From Gammaproteobacteria bacterium (GTDB lineage Bacteria; Pseudomonadota; Gammaproteobacteria; Pseudomonadales; Halomonadaceae), in assembly GCA_023485185.1 (NCBI GenBank), contig JAMCZP010000034.1, forward strand, positions 1-5,878: a stretch of 5,878 nt of DNA, read 5' to 3'. The notes under the pieces are model-generated. The model was not told where the DNA came from. It made no database searches and was given only the letters and a program-made list of their open reading frames with translations. Positions 1 to 4,634 of this stretch are shown in pieces. Within the stretch, counting starts at the first letter, position 1. Each line of letters begins with the position of its first letter. Both the position numbers and the translations under genes were made by a program.

Positions 1-26
1 CACCGTGGCTTTGGTGGCTAATAATC
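1..26. repeat. Exact 26-base copy of an internal murI segment (copy 1, at window edge)
   Basis: Bases 1-26 are identical to 969-994 in the same orientation; the match ends at base 27 (a versus c at 995). In copy 2 these bases encode part of GLLATKATVG in MurI. In copy 1 they fall in a different coding context (TrmA) and replace a conserved stretch. It is probably a chimeric contig end rather than a biological repeat. Confidence 0.85.
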
Positions 27-478
27 ATAATACCGAGTTTAACTTCTAGCGCACGGGCTTCGCGCTCCCACTCATCGCCTAGCGGACGATGATAAATCAG
101 CGTTACCAGCGCCTCACCCGAAAGTGTGGTTAAAAACTCAACCTGAAACAGTCGACGGCGCAGCTCGTCAGACTGACGGCAGGCTTCGCGCAGTTGAGGC
201 ATTAATTGATTAATACGTTCACTGGCCACGGCGTACTGGTCTAGGCGAATGACGCGTTTATTCTTAGGGTTCTCGGCGTCCACCTCGAACATGGCGTAGA
301 ACAGGTCATCATCTTCGTGCCAAATACGAAACTCACAGCGCTGGCGATAGTAGCCTGGCGGTGATTCAAACACTTCCAGCGCTGGCGGCTGAAAAGTGGC
401 AAAGGTACTTTCCAGATAGTCGCGTTTAGCGGCTAGCTGTTCGGCGTAACGTTCGGGGTCTACAACGGGGATAGACAA
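1..478 (-). CDS. trmA: tRNA (uracil-5-)-methyltransferase TrmA, N-terminal part (3' end beyond window)
   Basis: TrmA uses S-adenosylmethionine to methylate U54 of the tRNA T-loop (m5U54) in the cytoplasm. About 159 codons are visible and begin MSIPVVDPERYAEQLAAK. Family landmarks I recognise from E. coli and Pseudomonas TrmA are the ESPPGYYRQRCEFRIWHEDD stretch (about residues 39-58), SERINQLMP, and LFQVEFLTTLSGEALVTLIY followed by the HRPLGDEW segment. The SAM-binding and catalytic parts lie beyond the left edge. The start is TTG at 476-478: it has an AGGAG Shine-Dalgarno five bases upstream, and no in-frame ATG lies before or shortly after it. The murI stop is 46 bases upstream, so the two genes are probably co-transcribed. 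After LGIMII the family normally continues Gly-Arg-Ser/Ala-Arg/Lys, but here it reads SHQSHG. That tail is encoded by bases 1-26, an exact copy of a murI segment, so the last nine or so codons should not be trusted. Confidence 0.9.
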   Translation of the reverse strand, partial: MSIPVVDPERYAEQLAAKRDYLESTFATFQPPALEVFESPPGYYRQRCEFRIWHEDDDLFYAMFEVDAENPKNKRVIRLDQYAVASERINQLMPQLREACRQSDELRRRLFQVEFLTTLSGEALVTLIYHRPLGDEWEREARALEVKLGIMIISHQSHG

Positions 479-483
479 GGCTG

Positions 484-488
484 CTCCT
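484..488 (-). promoter_or_regulatory. Ribosome binding site of trmA (supports the TTG start)
   Basis: On the minus strand AGGAG lies at 488-484, five bases before the TTG at 478. It is the only good Shine-Dalgarno near the N-terminus, and the protein reads like TrmA directly from this TTG, so it fixes the non-ATG start. Confidence 0.7.
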
Positions 489-524
489 GTTAAACTCGTT
501 AAGAAATAGTAGCGACAAACACGG

Positions 525-1328
525 TTACAAGCCCACGTTTAGCAACTGAGGGGCTTTAAACCCGTAGCGAGCCATACCAGCGGTTAGGTTGGCGGCGGGC
601 GCGGTGGTAAAACAGCGACCATCGTGCTGCTCACTCCTCAGCTCATCCACTACTTGTGCAACCCGCCGGGCAATGGCATCGCCGGAATCAATCCAATTAA
701 GTGGCACTGGGGCAAGCTGTACCAGCCAGGGTTTAAGCAGCGGAAAATGGGTGCAACCCAGTACCACGGTATCTAGCGCGGGATGGTCAAATGAGATCGG
801 CATGACGGCTTGCCACAGCGGTGCAAGTGCCGCCTGAATACGCTGGGTATCGGGCGTACCCCCCGCCAGATACGACTCTGCTTCGACGACTAAGGGTTCA
901 GCAGCCACGCGTGTGATAACACAGTCGCTTGCAAAGCTATCAATCAAGCGCTGGGTATAGGGTCGCCCCACCGTGGCTTTGGTGGCTAATAATCCGATAT
1001 GGCGTGTTTGACTGATGGCCGCAGCGGGTTTAATCGCAGGCACGGTACCCACGACGGGAATCGCCAGCCGTGCGCGTAAGTTTTCTAATACTAGGGTGCT
1101 TGCCGTGTTACAGGCGACAACCAGCACGCTGGGTTGACAGGCTTCTACAGCGGCCCGACAGACCGCCACGATCCGCTCAGCCAGCGCTGCGTCATCGCGC
1201 AGCCCATACGGCAACCAAGCATTATCACAGGCATAGCACATGGCAGCATCGGGGTAGTGCTGCCGCAGCGACTGTGCCACCGATAGGCCACCGACGCCAG
1301 AATCAAAAATTAACACGGGGCCTGTCAT
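525..1328 (-). CDS. murI: Glutamate racemase MurI
   Basis: Cofactor-independent racemase that converts L-glutamate to the D-glutamate used by MurD in peptidoglycan precursor synthesis; cytoplasmic. The 267 residues match the usual family length. Key motifs are FDSGVGGLSV at residues 8-17 (Asp9, Ser10), ACNTAS at 72-77 with catalytic Cys73, and GCTHFPLL at 191-198 with catalytic Cys192 and His194. The PLVVEAE segment near 145-151 probably supplies the conserved active-site glutamate. The ATG is at 1326-1328; MTGPVLIFDSG begins as the family does. Its own Shine-Dalgarno is weak (AAAG about nine bases upstream). Two four-codon mini-ORFs chain into the start through TGATG and TAATG overlaps. trmA follows 46 bases after the stop, probably in the same transcript. 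A terminator at 1412-1445 isolates the gene from the hemerythrin-like gene upstream, so it needs its own promoter, which I could not identify with confidence. Confidence 0.96.
   Translation of the reverse strand: MTGPVLIFDSGVGGLSVAQSLRQHYPDAAMCYACDNAWLPYGLRDDAALAERIVAVCRAAVEACQPSVLVVACNTASTLVLENLRARLAIPVVGTVPAIKPAAAISQTRHIGLLATKATVGRPYTQRLIDSFASDCVITRVAAEPLVVEAESYLAGGTPDTQRIQAALAPLWQAVMPISFDHPALDTVVLGCTHFPLLKPWLVQLAPVPLNWIDSGDAIARRVAQVVDELRSEQHDGRCFTTAPAANLTAGMARYGFKAPQLLNVGL
969..994. repeat. Second copy of the 26-base repeat, inside murI
   Basis: This copy lies in frame within murI at about residues 112-120 and reads as normal MurI sequence. It is therefore the native copy, and the one at 1-26 is the displaced one. 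Confidence 0.85.
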
Positions 1329-1362
1329 TACAGTTCTTTCATCACTGACCTTGCATCAAGGT
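1326..1362 (-). promoter_or_regulatory. murI leader: small hairpin and two chained mini-ORFs
   Basis: Minus strand: ACCTTG-ATG-CAAGGT (1362-1348) is a perfect 6-bp stem with an ATG as its loop. That ATG opens MQGQ and stops at TGA (1344-1342). The TGA overlaps the ATG of MKEL (1342-1340), whose TAA (1330-1328) overlaps the murI ATG. AAGG in the 3' arm of the hairpin is well spaced for the MKEL start. The geometry is seen directly; a role in translational coupling is inference, and chance is possible. Confidence 0.25.
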
Positions 1363-1411
1363 ATTGGCACGACTTATCAGCGGCGAGATGGCCGAGAATA
1401 TGACTGCCTGC

Positions 1412-1445
1412 AATTAAAACGGGGCCGCTAGTTTAGCATGCCCCG
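1412..1445 (-). terminator. Rho-independent terminator of the hemerythrin-like gene
   Basis: On the minus strand CGGGGC (1445-1440) pairs with GCCCCG (1425-1420). An inner GCTA/TAGC stem (1437-1434 with 1430-1427) closes around an AAC loop. TTTTAATT follows directly (1419-1412). The stem plus U-rich tail lies about 50 bases past the hemerythrin-like stop codon and about 80 bases before the murI start, so it separates the two transcription units. Confidence 0.85.
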
Positions 1446-1493
1446 CCTGAGAGTTGACCGATTGTGATGACCGCGATGAAAAGCTATTTTCGG

Positions 1494-2039
1494 CTATACC
1501 GCCGGTACGTCTGCCCCGCGCAGCTCGGCATAAAGTTCGGGATAGGCTTCCTGCAGGTGCTCTAACTCCTTCTCAGCACCTTCGGGCAGCGCTTGACGCA
1601 GCTCTTCCATATCTTCTGGGCTAAAATGCTCGTCGATTAGCGGGAATAGTCCTTCGCGCTCATGACGTAGGTAGGCACGGTGCGCTTCTAGATAGTCTTT
1701 CAGATCCTCAGCAAAGCGATCCATCGGCAGCACGTTATCCATGAGGATCATGTCAATATCGTCGGAAAGGCGCAGCAAGCGCGGCTTTAATTCACGATAA
1801 TCACTCGCCATCTGTTCGGTAAGGGCGAGATGTTCAGGGGCCTTGGTTTGTAGTCGCTCAACGCATACGCGCTCAAGCGGGGCAGCAAAACCATCCATAT
1901 AGGACAAAATATAATCGACCACCTCACGCATCAGCTTGAAGTTGGGTCGCTCACCCAGCGTTAAGGTTTTTTGCTTGAGCTGTAGCACATGGAGCAATCT
2001 CGCCATGTTGGCATGATCTAGACGTAGTTGGTTTAACAT
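1494..2039 (-). CDS. Hemerythrin-like (HHE-fold) protein with most metal ligands apparently replaced
   Basis: 181 residues, predicted largely helical, with no signal peptide or membrane segment, so cytoplasmic. The pattern resembles HHE cation-binding proteins (hemerythrin family): LRLDHANMARLLHVL (helix 1, His9), VDYILSYMDGFAAPLERV (helix 2), SDYRELKPRLLRL (helix 3), and YLEAHRAYLRHEREGLFPLI (helix 4). Classical members bind a di-iron centre and act in oxygen, NO or iron sensing or storage. By eye, the helix 2 HHPxED motif is AAPLER here (Ala52, Ala53, Glu56 kept), the helix 3 histidine is Tyr81, and the helix 4 histidine is Tyr123 (Glu127 kept). An intact di-iron site therefore looks unlikely, and function is unknown. 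The ATG at 2037-2039 has a strong AGGAG at 2052-2048. The gene is probably monocistronic: a terminator lies downstream and rarA diverges upstream. The fold assignment is fairly sure, the ligand mapping less so. Confidence 0.8.
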   Translation of the reverse strand: MLNQLRLDHANMARLLHVLQLKQKTLTLGERPNFKLMREVVDYILSYMDGFAAPLERVCVERLQTKAPEHLALTEQMASDYRELKPRLLRLSDDIDMILMDNVLPMDRFAEDLKDYLEAHRAYLRHEREGLFPLIDEHFSPEDMEELRQALPEGAEKELEHLQEAYPELYAELRGADVPAV

Positions 2040-2112
2040 CGAACCGTCTCCTTTGTTGTGTCATGCCTGCCGTCATGCTTACCGAGCTGACAGCATGCGA
2101 TCATAAGCGCGC

Positions 2113-2118
2113 AGTATA
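2113..2118 (-). promoter_or_regulatory. Possible -10 box of the hemerythrin-like gene
   Basis: TATACT on the minus strand matches the sigma-70 -10 consensus at five of six bases and would give a 5' UTR of about 70 bases. No good -35 lies at 16-18 bases; the expected position is AT-rich and overlaps the catatt/aatatg palindrome at 2129-2143. That could mean activator dependence or simply a false call. Confidence 0.3.
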
Positions 2119-2159
2119 GAAAACATGTCATATTGAAAATATGTCGTTCTTAATACGTG

Positions 2160-2184
2160 TAGCAATTAGACCATCTAATTGCTA
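2160..2184. repeat. Perfect 11-bp inverted repeat, 3-base spacer
   Basis: tagcaattaga (2160-2170) is the exact reverse complement of tctaattgcta (2174-2184), separated by cca. Neither side carries a T-run, so a terminator is unlikely. The position between divergent genes is that of an operator or an mRNA hairpin. No regulator gene is present in the window. Confidence 0.7.
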
Positions 2185-2213
2185 AGCATATCGTAACGTG
2201 AGCGTGTCATAGC

Positions 2214-2294
2214 TAACGCCGGTTATCTTCAACAATGCCCTTCTGGCGTTATCCTAGCAAGTGTATCTTGCTGGCAGGTTACGCCAAGATAGCT
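2214..2294. other. Long imperfect hairpin with an alternative stem, upstream of rarA
   Basis: The outer arm 2221-2228 pairs with 2287-2294 (8 pairs, two of them G-T). The inner arm tggcgt (2244-2249) pairs with acgcca (2281-2286). After one T/T mismatch and a two-base bulge the stem continues to agcaag (2256-2261) with cttgct (2267-2272), around the loop tgtat. A competing stem joins taacgccgg (2214-2222) to ctggcgtta (2243-2251) with one G-T pair, using bases from both arms above. It ends about 75 bases before the rarA start. It could be a structured leader, a palindromic repeat, or decayed sequence. I recognise no known riboswitch class. Confidence 0.45.
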
Positions 2295-2359
2295 CGCCAT
2301 GCTGCGGTTTACCACTGACACTTGTTGGCACTTTGTTGTTCAACGTCTCGATTTACAAC

Positions 2360-2364
2360 GGAAG
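2360..2364 (+). promoter_or_regulatory. Ribosome binding site of rarA (decides the start)
   Basis: GGAAG at 2360-2364, five bases before the ATG at 2370. It favours this ATG over an upstream in-frame TTG at 2322, whose extra 16 residues do not resemble the RarA family. Confidence 0.65.
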
Positions 2365-2369
2365 TTTAC

Positions 2370-3704
2370 ATGGATCTTTTTGACAGCACCCAAGCGGTAC
2401 CTGCAGAGGACGCCCCATTAGCCTTTCGTATGCGTCCACGTCGTTTGGACGATTACGTGGGGCAACAAGCGCTGGTCGGACCAGATAAACCCTTACGTCG
2501 AATGGCGGAATCAGGCGTTGTGCGCTCAATGATCCTTTGGGGGCCGCCGGGGGTGGGCAAAACCACTCTGGCAGAGCTATTGGCCAAGGCTTCTCAAGCC
2601 CACTTAGAGCATCTCAGCGCGGTGATGGCCGGGGTGAAAGAGATCCGTGCCGTGGTCGAGCGTGCCCAGCAGATGTCCTCCTCAGTTATTCTCTTTTTAG
2701 ATGAGATTCATCGCCTTAACAAGAGCCAGCAGGATGCCCTGCTACCCCATGTGGAGTCAGGCCTGCTGACGCTAATTGGCGCCACCACTGAAAATCCATC
2801 GTTTGAAGTCAACTCGGCGCTGCTCTCCCGTGCTAGGGTTTATGTGCTCAAATCGCTCACCCAGGAAGAGTTGATGACGGTGATGCGACAAGCCCTTAGC
2901 GACGTTGAGCGCGGGCTTGGCAAGCGTGATATTCAGGTGGCTGACGACGTATTAAACGCCCTAGCCCATGCAAGCGCTGGCGATGCCCGCCGCGCACTTG
3001 GGCTACTTGAAACCGCATGCGACTTTGCCACCCAAGAAGCGGGTCGCGAGGTACTACACAAAGCCGTATTAGCCGATGTGATTGGCCATCAAGCCAGCGC
3101 CTTTGATAAGCAGGGTGACGCCTATTATGACTTGCTTTCGGCAATTCATAAGTCGATTCGCTCTTCGCGTCCTAACGCAGCGCTCTTATATATGGCGCGC
3201 TTTATGCAGGGCGGTGGTGACCCGCTGGATGTAGTGCGCAGGCTTACCGCTATCGCCTCGGAAGATGTCGGCAATGCTGACCCGCGTGCGCTTCCGTTGG
3301 TGATTGCGGCCTGGGATGCTTACCTGCGCCTAGGCGATTACGAAGGACAGCGAGCGATAGCTCACGCAGCGATTCATTTAGCGGTGGCCCCCAAAAGCAA
3401 CCGCATTGATCGCGCCTGGAATGAGGCTAAGCAGTATGTGCGTCAGCAGCCACAGGTTGAGGTACCGACGTATCTACGCAACGCGCCGACCAAGCTGATG
3501 GAGCAATTGGGCCACGGCGAGGGTTACCGCTACGCACACAGCGAGCCAGACGGTTACCCAGCGGGCAGCGCTCATGACTGCTGGCCTGAAGAGCTGCCGA
3601 AAGCCAGCTTCTTTAAACCAAGCACCATTGGTCATGAAAAACGCTTTGGGGAAATCATGGCGTGGCGGGAAAACCGCGATCAAGAAGCAGATCAGGCGCC
3701 CTAA
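2370..3704 (+). CDS. rarA: Replication-associated recombination protein A (RarA/MgsA, AAA+ ATPase)
   Basis: RarA (MgsA; the relative of yeast Mgs1 and human WRNIP1) is a tetrameric AAA+ ATPase acting at stalled replication forks and on single-strand gaps near SSB. From the ATG at 2370 the protein is 444 residues, close to E. coli RarA (about 447). Visible motifs: the N-terminal [14 protein letters not shown] box (19-32); Walker [10 protein letters not shown] (58-66); Walker [10 protein letters not shown] (107-115); sensor 1 GATTENPSF (137-145) with LLSRARVY (151-158), which includes the arginine-finger region; sensor 2 GDARRAL (204-210); and the C-terminal tetramerisation domain, including [19 protein letters not shown] (264-282) and [10 protein letters not shown] (296-305). 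All motifs are intact. It is transcribed away from the hemerythrin-like gene and towards lolA. In E. coli and many relatives it instead follows ftsK and lolA on the same strand. Its promoter is not evident; the leader contains the hairpin at 2221-2294. Confidence 0.96.
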   Translation: MDLFDSTQAVPAEDAPLAFRMRPRRLDDYVGQQALVGPDKPLRRMAESGVVRSMILWGPPGVGKTTLAELLAKASQAHLEHLSAVMAGVKEIRAVVERAQQMSSSVILFLDEIHRLNKSQQDALLPHVESGLLTLIGATTENPSFEVNSALLSRARVYVLKSLTQEELMTVMRQALSDVERGLGKRDIQVADDVLNALAHASAGDARRALGLLETACDFATQEAGREVLHKAVLADVIGHQASAFDKQGDAYYDLLSAIHKSIRSSRPNAALLYMARFMQGGGDPLDVVRRLTAIASEDVGNADPRALPLVIAAWDAYLRLGDYEGQRAIAHAAIHLAVAPKSNRIDRAWNEAKQYVRQQPQVEVPTYLRNAPTKLMEQLGHGEGYRYAHSEPDGYPAGSAHDCWPEELPKASFFKPSTIGHEKRFGEIMAWRENRDQEADQAP

Positions 3705-3714
3705 GGCGCCTGAT
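3691..3714. terminator. Hairpin across the rarA stop codon, between convergent genes
   Basis: atcaggcgcc (3691-3700) and ggcgcctgat (3705-3714) form a perfect 10-bp, GC-rich stem around the loop ctaa, which contains the rarA TAA stop. It sits between the convergent ends of rarA and lolA, as a bidirectional terminator would. Neither side has a T-run, so efficient intrinsic termination is uncertain; it may instead protect mRNA 3' ends. Confidence 0.55.
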
Positions 3715-3740
3715 TGATAGAACATGTCTAATGCGTCTGC

Positions 3741-4391
3741 TTACCACTCTTCGCGGATTACATCTGTGCCTTCAGGGATGTCAAAGTCGAACATGCTGCG
3801 GGCAATGTTGCCGTTGAGCGTAATATTGCTAAAGGTAATGGCGGTGCGCTGCCCAGTGCTGTCCATCATCCACAGCTCGGTTAACGTTTCGCTGTCGAAC
3901 ACCATACTTAGCTCTTCAAACAGCGTATCGGCAGAGATGGGTACCAGCGTAAAAACGTCGTTACCGCCATCCTGTTCGTAAAAAACCTCATAACTTTCGG
4001 TTAGCTCGCTAACACGACCAGAGAGCAATAGCGCAGGAGTATGGGAGACACGATCATCCATGGCCTGAACCGTCACTTGTTCAAGATCGGGGTCATACAT
4101 GTACACGTCATCGCCATCAGAAACGACTGTCTGGGAATACGGCGCTTCCACTTCCCAACGCAGCATGCCTGGCCGTGAAAGCCACATTTCTCCACGTGCG
4201 CTCTGCAAGCGGTTGCCGCCACCATCTAAAATCTGCTGCTCAAAAGTAGCCTGGTAGCTTTCCAGTGGATCCAAGCGTTCTGTCAGACGTTCTGCAGCGT
4301 CGTCAGCCCATACCGGCGCACCAAATGTTAAACCTAACGCGCTGACGGCTAGCGCCAGTGATGAAGGTAGTTTTGTTTGCGTATCGCGCAT
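3741..4391 (-). CDS. lolA: Outer-membrane lipoprotein carrier protein LolA
   Basis: Periplasmic chaperone that accepts mature lipoproteins from the LolCDE transporter and hands them to LolB at the outer membrane. 216 residues. A signal peptide is seen: basic residue Lys7, a hydrophobic run at about 11-25, and probable cleavage after APVWA at 29/30, just before DDAAERLTERLD, which parallels the mature start of E. coli LolA. Other family features are YQATFEQ (46-52), GEMWLSRPGMLRWE (67-80, with the conserved RP..LRW arginine and tryptophan), VVSDGDDVYMYDPDLEQV (89-106), and the C-terminal FDFDIPEGTDVI. The ATG at 4389-4391 has AGGGAG five bases upstream. It follows ftsK in the same direction, as in E. 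coli, but a terminator in the gap suggests its own promoter. The protein is markedly acidic, which would suit a halophile or marine bacterium. Confidence 0.94.
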   Translation of the reverse strand: MRDTQTKLPSSLALAVSALGLTFGAPVWADDAAERLTERLDPLESYQATFEQQILDGGGNRLQSARGEMWLSRPGMLRWEVEAPYSQTVVSDGDDVYMYDPDLEQVTVQAMDDRVSHTPALLLSGRVSELTESYEVFYEQDGGNDVFTLVPISADTLFEELSMVFDSETLTELWMMDSTGQRTAITFSNITLNGNIARSMFDFDIPEGTDVIREEW

Positions 4392-4403
4392 GTGCTCTCC
4401 CTA

Positions 4404-4416
4404 GGCAACCGTTGCC
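4404..4416. promoter_or_regulatory. Palindrome in the lolA leader
   Basis: ggcaac-c-gttgcc, two perfect 6-bp arms about one central base, lies immediately upstream of the lolA Shine-Dalgarno (4402-4397). The spacing would suit a repressor operator; no regulator can be named. Chance is possible for a site this short. Confidence 0.3.
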
Positions 4417-4431
4417 AAATAACCAATATTG

Positions 4432-4460
4432 AATAACTATTTTTAAAAACTTGTGTGCAA
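4432..4460 (-). promoter_or_regulatory. Possible sigma-70 promoter of lolA
   Basis: On the minus strand TTGCAC (4460-4455) resembles a -35 box, and after 17 bases GTTATT (4437-4432) is a weak -10. The spacer contains the AT-only palindrome at 4440-4449. The terminator upstream makes a promoter here necessary, but the -10 match is poor. Confidence 0.35.
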
Positions 4461-4502
4461 GCTCGCCTTAATGGAACTAGCTGAATGTAGTACTAAGACG
4501 TG

Positions 4503-4532
4503 AAAAGCGCCGCGGGGTTTCACCCGCGGCGC
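4503..4532 (-). terminator. Rho-independent terminator of ftsK
   Basis: Perfect 10-bp GC-rich stem: gcgccgcggg (4507-4516) with cccgcggcgc (4523-4532) around a six-base loop. On the minus strand it is followed by TTTT (4506-4503). It lies about 100 bases past the ftsK stop and about 110 before the lolA start. The T-run is short, but the stem is very stable. Confidence 0.75.
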
Positions 4533-4596
4533 AACTTCCACGCTTATTGCATAATTGTGTTTTTCAACACCGCGTTTGAAACCAGCCACTTGCGCC

Positions 4597-4627
4597 AGTG
4601 GGAGGTCGCTTTAGCTCGCGACCACTC
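4597..4627 (+). repeat. REP-like palindromic element after ftsK
   Basis: A GTGGGAG head (4598-4604) runs into a hairpin, ggtcgc (4604-4609) with gcgacc (4618-4623), around an eight-base loop. Head followed by imperfect hairpin is the layout of REP (repetitive extragenic palindrome) elements, which in Pseudomonas also often begin GTGGGAG and are linked to RAYT transposases. It lies just downstream of the ftsK stop. A second small stem, ccact (4586-4590) with agtgg (4597-4601), competes with it. Family membership is inferred from pattern only; one copy is visible. Confidence 0.5.
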
Positions 4628-4634
4628 AACTGGC

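Larger units (their letters stand above)
2040..2369. other. Divergent intergenic region between the hemerythrin-like gene and rarA
   Basis: 330 bases with no convincing coding frame. It holds the hemerythrin-like gene's Shine-Dalgarno and a possible -10 box, a short palindrome at 2129-2143 (catatt-gaa-aatatg), a perfect 11-bp inverted repeat at 2160-2184, a long imperfect hairpin at 2221-2294, and the rarA Shine-Dalgarno. No convincing -35/-10 pair for rarA was found. Part of this spacer is visibly more AT-rich (about 2110-2190) than the flanking genes, which suits promoter and operator DNA. Confidence 0.7.

Noticed and set aside
589..837. Plus-strand frame antisense to murI
   Set aside because: Shadow of the strongly supported murI frame with low-complexity Ser/Ala content.
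2133..2156. TTGAAA and TAATAC as a rarA promoter
   Set aside because: Only 12 bases separate the boxes, far from the 16-18 needed.
2325..2341. TTGGCAC resembling a sigma-54 -24 element upstream of rarA
   Set aside because: The -12 GC is missing at the required spacing; the nearest TTG is one base out and is followed by T.
2322..2369. Upstream TTG start that would lengthen RarA by 16 residues
   Set aside because: The added residues do not look like the RarA N-terminus, and the ATG at 2370 has a well-spaced GGAAG and gives the usual family length.
3724..3981. Plus-strand frame of 85 codons overlapping lolA
   Set aside because: Antisense to a clear lolA, no family resemblance, no good Shine-Dalgarno.
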